64,000 nt of DNA from Ceratobasidium sp. AG-K (Eukaryota; Basidiomycota; Agaricomycetes; Cantharellales; Ceratobasidiaceae), in NCBI GenBank assembly GCA_037039685.1, contig JAWNGF010000015.1, positions 139,001 through 203,000 on the forward strand, written 5' to 3'. Every line of letters starts with the position of its first letter. Within the stretch, counting starts at the first letter, position 1. The notes under the pieces were generated by a model that saw only the letters and a list, made by a program, of their open reading frames with translations, was not told the origin of the DNA and did no database searches. Position numbers and translations under genes: made by a program. Shown piece by piece: positions 41,501 to 51,049 of this stretch.

Positions 41501-42079
41501 CGGAAGTTCAACTCCTTCCTTGAAGTCAATGGCGCAGTCATATGGATGATGATCCGGGATTCTCTTGAATTTTTCTTCGCTGAAGACGTCGGCAAACTCC
41601 TTGAATTCTTCGGGCAGGTTGTCTATTGAGGCTGTTCTTGCTTGAATGGGTTCTGTCTGCCATGATATGTGCCTCGTTTTCCAATCGATGACAGGGTTTG
41701 ATTCTTCTAACCATTCCAATCCTAGGATGAGTTCAGTTTCTCCAGTAGGCATAGCAAAGAAGACTTGTTTGAAGGTTCTTCCCTCTACTTCTAGTTCCAG
41801 CTTAGCTTTGAAACGTATTTGGTGAGAGAGTTCCTTCCCCTGGATGCCAATTACTTTTCTAGGAGTGGAGAGTTCAATGAGTGGAATGTTGTTGGATCGA
41901 GCCCACGAGATGTCCAAGAAGTTTTTTGATGCTCCAGAGTCGATGAGGGTTGGGATAGGTTCTGTGATTCCGGCAACGTTTGCGTAAACAATGGTAGATT
42001 CATTTGTTGCTCTAAAGTACATTGTTTCCATTGCCGGTTTTTTGGTCTCTCCACACACAGTTAGAGGGAGACCCCTTCT
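38144..42079 (-). CDS. Beta-3 pol, open full length, RT motif A Asp changed to Asn
   Basis: It is read by -1 frameshift from gag at the heptamer complement TTTTCCC (42079-42085). Numbered from the GTG at 42058 as in Beta-2: protease D40-S-G, RT YIDD 346-349, RNase H D495, E537, D564, integrase H710, H717, C747, C750, D778, D838, E874, chromodomain about 1059-1100. Residue 284, Asp in Beta-2 and in RTs generally (motif A), is Asn here (AAT; ATT on the plus strand at 41207-41209). This single change should abolish RT activity. The tail after the chromodomain runs over ORF3 for about 145 codons. Confidence 0.93.
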   Translation of the reverse strand, partial: RRGLPLTVCGETKKPAMETMYFRATNESTIVYANVAGITEPIPTLIDSGASKNFLDISWARSNNIPLIELSTPRKVIGIQGKELSHQIRFKAKLELEVEGRTFKQVFFAMPTGETELILGLEWLEESNPVIDWKTRHISWQTEPIQARTASIDNLPEEFKEFADVFSEEKFKRIPDHHPYDCAIDFKEGVELPKPARPIPLSPAESIALREYLDEEIAAGKIRPSKSPIASPCFFVKKPIDPKNPEAVRQLRLVQDLRGVNAITKDDRFPMPLMEDLLDKIKDAKIFSKINLRMGFNNIRIREGDEWKTAFRTKEGLFEYVVMPFGLKNAPAIFQRYMNHIFHDLIDVCVIVYIDDILVFSKDRNQHTVDVRKVLKILLEENLFAKLPKCEFFVTKLTYTGLGISDSGISMEEEKVKSIKEWKEPRTVKQVQAFLGFANFYRRFVPNFSRLAKPLTTLTRKENKWEWGSDQQEAFVALKTEISKEPTLRHPNPDKPFFLETDASGVAMGAILSQRQDDGYLHPIAYLSKSFNEAQLNYDIHDKELMAIIESLTHWRLYLEGTRDPITIYTDHRNLQFWKEARTFNRRHARWHQLLASYNFDIIYRPGILSSKPDLLSRRSDHEDIPTPEQVMISVERFKGFMGQVDTNIIETIKEAQETDEGLAQIREICKSRETLPKTLQHSAKDYDFKEGLLWFKGRIYVPEDKESRLAIMRVHHNSKIAGHQGQARTLELISRRYFWPGMKQSINRYVESCETCQRTKGSKSIVPIKPLEIPKGPWEDIAFDFVVKLPKSRGSDSILVVVDRFSRMAHFIPCKESHTASNLANLFITNVWKLHGFPKSTISDQGTTFNSKLMKAIYEKIGTNPGFSTAYHPQTDGITERINQWMEGWLQSFVNYRQDDWADLLPIAEFSYNLQKHRVTGSSPFEIVYGREPLWNISSEESAVPEANNITGKWRRIHDEAIASMETQRLPEDEPKNEYQEGDLVWLLGKNIQTKRPSKKLDNKKHGPFVVKRQIGSHAYELDLPATMRVHPVFHIDLLSPYKGDTEFSRNQPQPPPIITEEGEEEYKVEKILDWKKTKDGLFYRVRWKGYGSEEDTEQRAEDFGHLSRIIKDLLRRHPKAPTPSNYVPEKIKGREGTTGSDICKTCNYSNLHSSLKSLNLFCCRQCPPSPAPPLPTTLPTSLKDLPLPRQESLTPEPPSTSSRGRNKALEGCTSGPRTISSTQTWGNSSGSGKNGRHACSSCERTYSSAEGAPLSRSWRSSSSPPTCSEWSNGDKKERTQASGYQVTTECNQHSDLDGTMPGTPTTKRT

Positions 42080-44061
42080 TTTCCCGAGTCTTCCATAATT
42101 GTTGCCTCCCTTCCTTTAACGCTGGGTTCCGTTGTTATCCATTCCTTGGACGGGCATTTGAATGAGCGGTGTCCTTCTTGTCCGCACTTCAAGCAGCGGT
42201 TGCTTGCTATCCTTGCTTTGTATACTTCGTCGGGTAGTCGCTTTGTAGAGGATTGTCCGCTAGCGGTTGGCTGGGTTGCTTTCTTTCCTGTGGAGGTCTT
42301 GATTTGTTGCAATTTCTGGTCAATAGAGATTGCAATAGAGATCCATCGATCTAGTGACAGCTCCCGCTCCGTTCCGTCCTTGTTAATCAGGGATAATTCG
42401 AATCGAGCTAGTTCGGTTTTTACTTCAGGCTTCAGTCCTTCCTTGAATTGGTTGATTAGAGCTTCTTGTCCCCAGTTGACGTCGACCAATAAGTAACGGA
42501 ATTCAGAAGCATAGTTTGCTACTGAATTGTTCTGCTTGCACTTCCGGATATCGATTTCGGCTTTAGCTTTCTTGTTAGGGTCGCTGAACTGTTCCATGAA
42601 GTGTGCCTTGAAGCTTCCCCACGAGGTGAGATTTTGGTTGTTTTCTCCTTGGTTAAGCGACCGTAAGAGTACTTGTGCCCAGTGAGTGGCGGCTTTGTTC
42701 TCAGATTTGAAGTTTGCTAGAGCTTCGCGGATTCTTTCTTCGTTAGAAGTGTATTGATCCCCTAGACGTACGAAGTAGCTCTCCATTTGTGTGATGAACA
42801 TCTCTGCGCCCTCTCCCTTTTTTCCGTCAAAGGCTTCTGGACAGGTCACTTTGGGACGTCGTGGTCCGTTACCGATATTTGGGTTCTCGGTTAGTCGTTG
42901 GATTCTTAATTCTAATTCGTCGATCCTGGTAGATTCCGCGTCTGGGTGTGGTGGAGAATTTGATTGTCTGGAGGGAACCCCGTGCAGGGATGCTTCGTCC
43001 ATTTCTTCTCGCATGTTGTTGATAGTTTCCTGAATTTCTGTGATTTTGGCGGTGAAGGAGGTTCCTTCCTGTCGTAAGTTTTCTAATCCTCGTGTTACCG
43101 CCTCGTTCCATTCGAGTTGCCCTTGTCTGGTGGTGTTGAGTTCCTCGTGTATGTTGTTCACTAGTCCTTGGGTGTTGGTAACCTCATTTCGGAGACGGGT
43201 TACGTCTTGACCGACTAGGAAGGAATTATGTTCGCCGTTTCTTGCCAAGTTTAGAATGTCTGTCAAGGTGCCTTGTAGGGTGTTGATGGAGTCGTTAAAG
43301 ATCTGCTGGTTGTTTGCTAGGACTTGTGTGGCCTGTTCTAGGCCGCTAAGCCTTCGATCTATAGTAATTCTCATTCCGTTTATGACCCTAAGGGTGGCGT
43401 TGTGTCTTCCTTCTAGAAGATCGTCCAGGGCGTCTAGATTACTGATTACAGTCCCGTTGCTAGAGCTGGAACTTGAACTCGAGCTTCCTGGATCGCCAGT
43501 GCTTTGTTGTACCGGGGCCAGTTGTCCGGAGTAACCCTGTGGGACATACGGTGGTGCTGGAATTGCTGGCGTGACTGGCTGGGAAACCACTGGAATTGGT
43601 CCTGCGTTCGTGATGGTTCCTCCTATTTGGGGGACTGTGGGGACATTTGGAATGTGTGGCGTAGGAGGAGGTCTAATGGGAACAAGTGACACGCCCCCGT
43701 GAGCTTCAGGTTGGGGAGAAAAGTACTGTCTTCTAGTCCCTAGTGGCCACAAGGGACGTGATGGTCCTGGACTTCCAGTTGGAATACGAATTGCAGCTGG
43801 GGTGGGGTCATTTGTGAGGTCTCCTGGTTCCCTAGTTGTGATAGTGGGTTCTTCCTCTTGTACAGTTGTCATGTCGGCAATGCCGAACGCTCCTGGCATC
43901 GATGTTTGACTTTGGGAGCGTGATCGGACAGGACCTCCCGCTTGAATTTGTGCAATATCTTGTTCGTTTAGTGATCCTGTGGGCCTTGCTGCCCGACTGG
44001 GTCCTCTTCTTGTTGATATAGCTGATGAGGGGTGTGATCCTCCATCTTCTTGAATAGACAT
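42061..44061 (-). CDS. Beta-3 gag polyprotein, 666 aa, intact
   Basis: It has the same length and layout as Beta-2 gag: low-complexity N-terminus with a serine run, helical middle, capsid-like region with W-A-Q-V-L-L and F-K-A-H-F-M-E-Q-F, and the CCHC knuckle C-L-K-C-G-Q-E-G-H-R-S-F-K-C. The start ATG 44061 lies 29 bases after the 5' LTR. It ends G-V-S-L-stop. No break seen. Confidence 0.93.
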   Translation of the reverse strand: MSIQEDGGSHPSSAISTRRGPSRAARPTGSLNEQDIAQIQAGGPVRSRSQSQTSMPGAFGIADMTTVQEEEPTITTREPGDLTNDPTPAAIRIPTGSPGPSRPLWPLGTRRQYFSPQPEAHGGVSLVPIRPPPTPHIPNVPTVPQIGGTITNAGPIPVVSQPVTPAIPAPPYVPQGYSGQLAPVQQSTGDPGSSSSSSSSSNGTVISNLDALDDLLEGRHNATLRVINGMRITIDRRLSGLEQATQVLANNQQIFNDSINTLQGTLTDILNLARNGEHNSFLVGQDVTRLRNEVTNTQGLVNNIHEELNTTRQGQLEWNEAVTRGLENLRQEGTSFTAKITEIQETINNMREEMDEASLHGVPSRQSNSPPHPDAESTRIDELELRIQRLTENPNIGNGPRRPKVTCPEAFDGKKGEGAEMFITQMESYFVRLGDQYTSNEERIREALANFKSENKAATHWAQVLLRSLNQGENNQNLTSWGSFKAHFMEQFSDPNKKAKAEIDIRKCKQNNSVANYASEFRYLLVDVNWGQEALINQFKEGLKPEVKTELARFELSLINKDGTERELSLDRWISIAISIDQKLQQIKTSTGKKATQPTASGQSSTKRLPDEVYKARIASNRCLKCGQEGHRSFKCPSKEWITTEPSVKGREATIMEDSGKEGVSL

Positions 44062-44076
44062 ATTTATATGTTGTTA

Positions 44077-44088
44077 AGCTTGTTTTGT
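44077..44088 (-). promoter_or_regulatory. Beta-3 predicted self-primer binding site
   Basis: On the minus strand ACAAAACAAGCT, two bases after the 5' LTR, exactly complementary to the LTR transcript start (AGCTTGTTTTGT, complement near 44255-44266). Confidence 0.66.
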
Positions 44089-44090
44089 AA

Positions 44091-44545
44091 TGTCGTAGGC
44101 TTCTTCTTGGTGGCTATGAGACAAGCCGTAACGGAGAGTGGACGGCACTAAGACCTAAGTGACCTCTTGAACCACAACACACTTAAGCGTCTGTAGGCTC
44201 TTGAGGGTAGGGGTGGTTCTAAGTGTCACTCAAAGGGGATGTTTTGACGAGACAAAACAAGCTGGGGTTACCAGGCTTGTTGGTCCTCTATATATATTCA
44301 AGAAGTGGCCGAGTCATACAAGGCGCAGCCACATGAGTCATACAGTCTACCAGTCAGGAGTGTCCATGTGAGTCATGCTGTATGAACAGACATGACTCGT
44401 TCAAAGCACAGCCGCGTTACGCAATGTAACAGGACAACCACAAGAAGGTGGCAACGCGGGGAACGGAAACGGAACACAACACAAAAGAAAGGAATAGGCG
44501 GGCGAGACAACAGTCGAGTCCGATGGAGTGAGCTGGCTCACGACA
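44091..44545 (-). repeat. Beta-3 5' LTR
   Basis: 455 bp in reverse orientation. The TATATATA box complement lies near 44290 and the TGAGTCAT sites near 44333 and 44368. It pairs with 37319-37773. Confidence 0.93.
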
Positions 44546-46164
44546 GGGAATTACAACCACTTGAACTCCCCTCCAAACCCTGCCAACACATTTTGGTTGA
44601 TATGATTGTCAAACTCCCCCTGTCCAAGGGCCTAGACTCAATATTGGTCCTTGTTGACACCCAGACCAAGATGGCACACTTCATCCCATGCACTGAAAGA
44701 ACCACGTCACCCAAGCTTGCGGAACTGTTCATGGAACACTGCTGGAAGCTACATGGCACCCCAGAAACAGTTGTATCAGATTGTGGACCAACCTTTGCAT
44801 CCAAATTCATGAGGGAGCTCTATCAAGCCCTGAACATCCGGCCTAGACTTTCTACAGCTTACCACCCTGAAACTGACAGACAAACGGAACGCATCAATCA
44901 AACAGTCAAGGCTTTCATTTGGACGTACGGCGCCTTCAAGCAACATGACTGGGCTTCACTTTTACCCTTTGCCAAATTTGCATATAACAACTCATTCCAT
45001 TCTAGCATTGGTATGACACCTTTCTTTGCCAACACAGCCTGCCACCCATCAATCGAGGGTACACCAGTGGAAGATGGTTCCGTCCTGGAAGCTGCGGTGC
45101 ATGCTCAACATATCCAAGACAACCTGGACAAAGCTAAGGCTAGTTTGACCCTGAGCAAAGAACGAGACAAGGAATATGCGGACAAGTGATGACAGGAAGA
45201 TCCCTTTATCTTAGGCAATAAGGTGTGGCTAAGCCATCAGTACATCATGACCAAACGGCCATCTTTGAAATTATTGCATCAACAACTTGGGCCCTTCACT
45301 ATCCTGGAAGCAGTAGGGAAGAACATGTACAGACTACAACTCCGGCCCTCAATGACCATGCATCCAGTGGTCAACGTATCATGCCTAGCCAAGTATGAGG
45401 AAGATGAAATTGAGGGCTGCCAGATTGATCCACCCCCACCAATCGAGACACCCAAAGGCAAAGAGGAATATGAGGTGGAATGCATCCAAAGTTCCAAGGT
45501 GGAAAAAGGAATCCTGAAGTTTTTTGTCAAATGGAAGGGCTACACTGCAGAACATGACTCTTGGGAACCCTTGGAGAACCTTGGCAATGCATCAGAACTC
45601 ATTAATGAGTTCCACAAGGAACATCCAGACGCCATCAAAGAAGTCCCCAAGGTTACCAGGAAGTGTTGCCATGAGGAAACAAGGGATGACTTGGCAGCCA
45701 ACAGCAAGGAAGAACAGCCCATTAGGCATTCTAAGCGTATAAAAGAGGCTGCTGGGATCCAAGTCCCTCATCAAAAAGTTTTTGCTTCCTCTCCTCCTGC
45801 TTTAAAAACACATCCTATCCCCATTGTACCCACTGCGCCATGTCCTCCCAACACCATTCCACCAACTTGGTCATGGTCCGGGTCTACCACAACCTATATA
45901 CCTGCTTGGCAGCCTTCAAACGGTCCCTTGAAGTTGTGCCCCCCCAGGAGCAAGGCATGTACTGGCATCCCAGCATGCGCCAACATTTCTACTTTATCAT
46001 ATCTGCTCACTACTGGTCAGGAGAGGCCCCCCGGTCGTTTGTCAGCTGCCCCCTTGTCCGCTGGCACAACTGGATTGCCTACACAGCCGATGACATCCAC
46101 AATGCCCTTGAGATCATGGACAGGTCTTGCAAGGTCCCGCTCGGAGGCAACCCATTTGAGATAG
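44546..46164 (+). pseudogene. Gamma integrase core, GPF and chromodomain (two adjacent stops)
   Basis: It continues 37318 in frame after removal of Beta-3: E-L-Q-P-L-E-L-P-S-K-P. Integrase core residues are V-D-M-I-V-K-L-P, V-S-D-C-G-P-T-F and T-E-R-I-N-Q-T, all present. Two consecutive TGA codons at 45187-45192 replace R-W of Gamma-Y. The GPF motif and a W-E-P chromodomain (about 45460-45590) follow. The frame stays open to 46164 across most of ORF3, probably by chance or by overlap constraint. Under the inversion model part of this belongs to Gamma-X and the end to Gamma-H. Confidence 0.87.
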
Positions 46165-46313
46165 TCGACCTCTTGGTTGACCTGGAGATTAGGGAGGAGG
46201 CAATAATTGATTTGACAGATGACAAGGAGGATTATGGGGTATGGAAAGGGACAGGGTCAGCTGAGGACCCATGTGTAATTGACGATTCTGAGGAGTTTGT
46301 GTTGGTGGAGTGA
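45840..46313 (+). CDS. Gamma-H ORF3, 157 aa, intact
   Basis: ATG at 45840, overlapping the pol tail, in the -1 frame relative to pol. It is colinear and equal in length with ORF3 at 27924-28397. It keeps Y-W-H-P-S-M-R-Q-H-F-Y-F-I and the two hydrophobic-acidic motifs: I-V-D-L-L-V-D-L and I-I-D-L-T-D-D-K-E-D. Two copies that keep an open frame while the neighbouring pol has collected stops suggest selection on ORF3, or simply its small target size. Unknown function. Confidence 0.78.
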   Translation: MSSQHHSTNLVMVRVYHNLYTCLAAFKRSLEVVPPQEQGMYWHPSMRQHFYFIISAHYWSGEAPRSFVSCPLVRWHNWIAYTADDIHNALEIMDRSCKVPLGGNPFEIVDLLVDLEIREEAIIDLTDDKEDYGVWKGTGSAEDPCVIDDSEEFVLVE

Positions 46314-46337
46314 GCCCCGGCCTAGAAGGGGGGGTAG

Positions 46338-46781
46338 TGTCACAACCTTTTCTTGTTCTTCTTCTGTCTTGTTCTTTTGTCTTGTGCTTGGTCTCGTTCT
46401 GTTCGCCTTGGCGCATATAGTCACCCTTTTGTAAGCCATGACTGCGGGACATGCCTGCTTGGCCTGTTCCTTTGTCTCCTAGGACTCCATGGACTTATCC
46501 CGTTTACTTTGTTCTCTCTATGCTTCCTTTGGACTCTTGCCTTTTCCTCTTTTGTCTCCCTTTGTTGCCTCTCTATTGTACATAGCCACTCTAGATAGTA
46601 TATATACCAGCAACACAAGTCTTGTCCCCACAAGACTTGTTCTCTTGTTGTTTTCCCCCATCACTAATTGTGTGACTCACTTAGGCCTTGGTGCCATACA
46701 TTTGACCCTTGTCGTTTCCCCAACCCCCATCCTCACTGCCTGTGGAGTCTTGGCCTCCAAGGTTTGGCTAGGGTTGTGACA
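46338..46781 (+). repeat. Gamma-H 3' LTR
   Basis: 444 bp after the polypurine tract AGAAGGGGGGGTAG (46324-46337). It is the closest match to the LTR at 14076-14522 and is followed by the same duplication CTTCC (46782-46786). Confidence 0.92.
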
Positions 46782-46786
46782 CTTCC

Positions 46787-46876
46787 TTCTTGGTACAGTA
46801 AGTCATGTGATAAGCTAGGCTCACCATGGACTTGTCTTGCACCCTCTCCTGCGTTTAGTGTGGTGTATGGATGATG
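46787..46876. other. Gamma-1 integrase scrap followed by an Alpha-LTR-like fragment
   Basis: About 46787-46830 read on the minus strand continues Gamma-1 integrase (G-E-P-S-L-S-H-D-L-L-Y-Q-E-G). Then 46841-46876 resembles the Alpha LTR segment CCCTCTCC...TTTAGT...GTGTATGGAT (compare 10617-10646). This could be a piece of an Alpha LTR into which Delta inserted, or the true start of the Delta LTR. Confidence 0.5.
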
Positions 46877-47292
46877 TGTCACCCTTGGCCCATATGGTCT
46901 TGGCTTTTTCTTGGTTTCTTCAATTCCCTTTGCCTGCGTTCCCTTTGTCTTACCACAACCTTGTGGTTACCTTGTTACCATCATGTAACGTCGGCTGCGC
47001 TTTGATTGGAGTCATGTCTCTTGATAGAGCATGACTCATGGATGCTAATGATTGGATAGACTGTATGACTCGTTTCTTGTGGCAGCAGTGCTTAACACTG
47101 CCACGTTTGCCTATATATACAAGCCAAACCAAGCATGGTATCCCCAGCTTGTTTGCCTTGTCATTCACCTTCACAACATCCCTCTACCTCCAAGTGTTAA
47201 GAGTGCACTCAGTGTAGCACCGCTTGGAGTTTCTCAGGCCTTAGTTGCCATTCATAGTCATAGTTTGTGCAGTCTTGAAGGAGGTTGCAACA
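46877..47292 (+). repeat. Delta-1 5' LTR
   Basis: About 416 bp, ending GGTTGCAACA. The left boundary TGTCACCC is my best guess. It contains the interrupted palindrome GAGTCATG...CATGACTC (about 47009-47037), TATATATA at 47112-47119 and CCAGCTTGTTTGC at 47144-47156 as the predicted transcript start. Confidence 0.72.
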
Positions 47293-47294
47293 TT

Positions 47295-47307
47295 GCAAAC
47301 AAGCTGG
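47295..47307 (+). promoter_or_regulatory. Delta-1 predicted self-primer binding site
   Basis: GCAAACAAGCTGG starts two bases after the LTR and is the exact reverse complement of 47144-47156. This is the third family here with the same arrangement and the same two-base spacing. About 195 bases of non-coding leader follow before the gag ATG. Confidence 0.66.
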
Positions 47308-47502
47308 CTTAAGCCACAAGACCCACCATATACAGATTCCAACACCAAGATATATGTCAATACTGCGCTCCAACCTTCCATTCTCTAGGCTTCACAACTG
47401 CTGAAGTTGGACCAGTCTTTTTTCTCAACAACCCTCTCATTGATCTTTCTCTCGTGGAATACCTGCTAGTCCTCCAGACCGGATATACATATACCAAACT
47501 CA

Positions 47503-49704
47503 ATGCAATCAGGACTTCAGCAACAAAGTTTTCTTGTGGCAACAACACAGAATGAGTCACCCTTACACCAGACCGCAATCAGCAGCATCCAATGCTTCAT
47601 GAAGGACCAACCCAAGCAGAGCAGGACGTTCAAACCAGCCCAACTGGGCAGCAGGAGGAGTTGCACCCAGATTAGCCAGCGCCACAGAACATGCCCCCAG
47701 TAGAACACAAAGTGTCCCAGGAGAACTTGAAGCTACTATTGAAGAAGAACCCCAACAGGAAGGCCCCCAAGTTGTTGAAGCAGTACCACAAGCAGGCCCA
47801 AGCAACAAACATGTGGATCTGGATGTGGATATTACTGTCCAATATGCAAGCCATACCCCTATCACCTCAGTGGATAGTGAGGTCCCAGCACAACCTGCTC
47901 ATGGAGAAGTTGTCACCATACACAGAGAAGGAGCACAAGCCCCCTTTCCACTAGGAAGTCCAATGGACATATATCAGTCCACAATAGCAATCCACTTGCC
48001 TTTGGCATGGAGAAGGGCTCCTCCTCCAGAATTCTGACTACTCGTTCCAGCACCAGCACCACCCCAGGCAATTGCGGGACCAGCATACCAATGACAGCCA
48101 ATCTTCTGCATCCCCTCTAACACAACTGTGTCTAGCAACTATGATGCAGCAGAAATTGGGCAACATTTTATCCAACAGGCACCTTTCCTAGTCTCTCCTG
48201 CACCACCTTCTTCACACACTTCAGTCATATCCCTTCCACATCAAGCAGCACCACCTTACCCGGCACCATCCCCTGGACAAATTGATGTGGTAGGAAACAC
48301 AGCAATCCTCAACACTATCCAACTACACTTTGGGGAACTCAAAGGCCGTCTAAACGAGACCTTTGCAACTCTAAACAGAGAATATTTTGCAATCAGGGAT
48401 GAGGTCAGGGCCTTTCACAGATGCCTGAACAACATCAACAAGGGTTTAGAGGACCTCAGGATGGAGGTTACCGGGATAGGTGAAAACAGTGGCGTTCATG
48501 GAAGGAACTTGGTAGAAATGGGACGGGCAATTGCAGCAGTCACTTGGGGGCAAACCACAGTCCAAGACGTCAACCACCAAGTAGAACTCAAGCTTGGTTG
48601 TGTCAACCAGGCACTGCTAAACTACAGAAGGAATGCCACAGGACTTGGGCAATGAGTCGAAACAGTTAAAACCAACATCACCAATGTTGTCAACTGGTTT
48701 AGGGAAGACTTCTTCTTAGTCCAGGAACAGGAAGAAGAAGAAAGATGCTCCATACGCTCAGTGCACACCCCAGCAGGATTCCCACCTCACAAGGGACAAG
48801 CAGCAGTCATCAGGGAGCTCCGCCAAACAATCAGGGGGCTACAAAACAGGGGACCAGAACAAGCAGTCCCCAGGACAGAACGCATCAATGTCCGGAAACC
48901 GGATAGCTTCACAGGTGAAACAGGTGCAGCAGCAGACCTCTTTGTCAACCAAATGGAAGCATACTTCAGGCAGCTCCCCCACAAAATCCCCAACAACAAG
49001 GCTTGAATCACTGCCTTCCTGACAAACATGAGCAGTACCAAGTGTGCTCCCTGGGCACAATGTTTCCTGTGCCTCCAGAGCAAAGGAGGAGTACACCAGT
49101 ACCTGGAATCCTGGAGAAACTTCAAGGAGGGATTTAGGATGCAGTTTGGCAAACCAGACCAACAACACAACGCAGAACAGGATATGCGCACCCTCAACAA
49201 CTGGGGGTCCAATATCTGAGTCAGGGACTTCACAGCACAATTCTATCTAATTGCGGCAGAACTTGGATGGGATGAACAGGCTCTGATTTCCACCTTCAAA
49301 TCAAAACTCCACAATGAAATCCAGATCAAGCTACTACAAGCTCAACCAGACAACATCAATACCCTCAAGGGATGGATTACACTTGCAATCAAGTGCAACA
49401 ACATGGTCCAGGACATCAGGGCGCTTGACAATTGCTTCAAGAAGAAGGACAGAAAGACAGGCAAGCCTCAAAAACCTCTGCTCCCTCAATGCACTCAAAA
49501 ATCAAGGATGAAGACAGGGTTCCCATGGAAATCTGGAATGCAAGGAAGAAGGAAGGACAGTGCCTCAAGTGCAGAGAGAAGGGACACACAATTGGCAAAC
49601 ACCCCAACAACACAAAGAAAGAAGACCCCAAGACATTGGTCAAGGGAAAGGCAGCTGAGGTTGACGACTCCAGCTCTGAGTTGGGAAAAGAATGGGGTGT
49701 CTAG
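47503..49704 (+). pseudogene. Delta-1 gag (frameshifts and stops)
   Basis: Starts at ATG 47503. Pieces: 47503-47703, 47813-48037, then a long frame from 48128 with stops at 48653-48655, 49004-49006 and 49217-49219, and a frameshift near 49500. It carries a helical region with N-I-N-K-G-L-E-D-L, a capsid-like part (F-V-N-Q-M-E-A-Y-F, W-A-Q, F-K-E-G-F-R-M-Q-F) and a knuckle C-L-K-C-R-E-K-G-H-T-I-G-K-H, whose last Cys is His. The heptamer GGGAAAA is at 49683-49689, in register, before the stop at 49702-49704. Confidence 0.82.
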
Positions 49705-51049
49705 TACCAATGTCTAGTTGCACAAACAAACCTGCTATCTCAAGGAAAACAATGTACTTTAGGACAACAAATGAATCACCACTTGTCTCACCTCAGATAG
49801 CAGGAATCATGGACCCAATCAACACACTTATTGACTCAGGTGCATCAAAAAACTTCATTGACATTTCCTTTGCACAAAAGAACAAACTCCCACTCATTGA
49901 ACTTCCCAAGCCCAGGAAGCTTATTGGAATCCAAGGGGAAGAGCTCAGCAAAACAATTCAATTCAAGGTTACTTTGGAATTTTTGGTACTAGGGCAGACT
50001 TTCAAGCAAAGATTCTATGCTATGCCAACTGGAGAAAACCCGCTGGTCTTAGGGATGTCATGGCTGGAAGCAGTGAACCCAGCAATCAACTGGGAAACGC
50101 GAGAAGTAAAATGGAGAGAAACTACAGGACAAAAAGTAACAATAGGGGAAATATCAGAGGACCTGCCAGCGGAATTACAGGACTTCTGTGATGTCTTCTC
50201 AGCAAAGAATTTCAAGGAGCTACCACCCCACAGGGACTTTGACTGCAAAATCAACTTTGTCCCTAATGCACCATTGCCCAAACCAGCTAGACCATTTCCC
50301 CTATCCCCAGCTCAGAGCAAAGCCTTGGATGAGTACATTGAAGAGGAACTCAGGCTAGGAAAGATACAACCCAGCAACTCACACATTGTGTCAGGAGGAT
50401 TCTTTGTACCAAAAACGGATGGTTCACCATGCTTTGTCATTGATCTCAGGGGAGACAATGCAATCACAGAGGCAGATCAATTCCCAATGCCACAACAGAT
50501 CAACCTGCTGGAAAAACTGAAGGGTGCAAAGATCTTCATGAAGCTAGACCTTTGCATGGGTTTTAACAACATTAGAATCAAGGAGGGGGACAAATGGAAG
50601 ATGGCCTTTAGGACAAAGAAAGGGCAATATGAATACGTTGTCATGCCATTTGGTCTCAAAAATGCCCCAGCTACATTTCAAAGGATGATGAACCACATCT
50701 TCAGCAACCTGATTGGCTTCTGTGTGGTAATCTACATTGACAACATCCTCATTTACAGGATGGAACAGGAACAACATATAGCTGACATGAAGGAGGTGCT
50801 GAAATGACTACAATTTTGGCACCTATTCTGCAAACTCATAAAGTGCCAGTTCTTTGTGGATAGAGTTGGTTTCATTGGCATCACAGCATTGCCTGAAGGG
50901 TTCTCAATGGAAAAGGAGAAAGTACAGGCAATCATCAACTGGAGAACTCCCAAAATGGTGAAACAAGTACAAGCGTTCCTGGGATTTGCAAACTTCTACA
51001 GGCGGTTCATTCAGGACTTTAGCACTATCATGAAACCTTTGACACTGCT
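49689..51049 (+). pseudogene. Delta-1 pol: protease and RT, catalytic box YIDN, truncated
   Basis: In the -1 frame from gag. The protease centre T-L-I-D-S-G-A-S-K-N-F is intact. RT motif A M-K-L-D-L-C-M-G-F has its Asp. The catalytic box reads Y-I-D-N (50733-50744), so the second Asp is lost. Stop at 50805-50807. The RT continues (V-G-F-I-G-I, V-Q-A-F-L-G-F-A-N-F-Y-R-R-F-I) to P-L-T-L-L, where Gamma-6 is inserted. Confidence 0.88.

Larger units (their letters stand above)
37319..44545 (-). mobile_element. Beta-3, near-intact chromovirus on the minus strand, 7227 bp
   Basis: It is flanked by perfect GGGAA duplications (37314-37318, 44546-44550). The two 455-bp LTRs differ at eight positions by my count, mostly C/T or G/A at CpG. 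Gag (666 codons), pol and ORF3 (254 codons) have no stop. One catalytic RT residue is changed. It is older than Beta-2. Confidence 0.95.
14076..46781 (+). mobile_element. Gamma-H, outer composite Gamma element with nested insertions and an internal inversion
   Basis: The LTR 14076-14522 and the LTR 46338-46781 are each other's closest match in the window (about nine substitutions and one three-base indel by eye). They are flanked by identical CTTCC (14071-14075 and 46782-46786), and the Gamma-1 integrase reading is continuous across them. So 14076-46781 entered as one element and was later expanded by the insertions described below. Segment 31215-34746 is inverted relative to the rest. Confidence 0.85.
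46877..51049 (+). mobile_element. Delta-1, Ty3/gypsy element, 5' two-thirds, cut by Gamma-6
   Basis: It has an LTR, self-primer site, leader, gag and pol as far as the RT connection region. At 51049 it is interrupted by Gamma-6 (left duplication CTGCT, 51045-51049). The 3' part is outside the window. This is the only Delta copy here. Its pol resembles Beta more than Gamma. Confidence 0.87.

Noticed and set aside
46877..47292. Host gene promoter or exon in the non-coding stretches (46877-47502, 10531-11599)
   Set aside because: These are explained as LTRs and leaders; no open frame, splice pattern or non-transposon protein similarity was seen.
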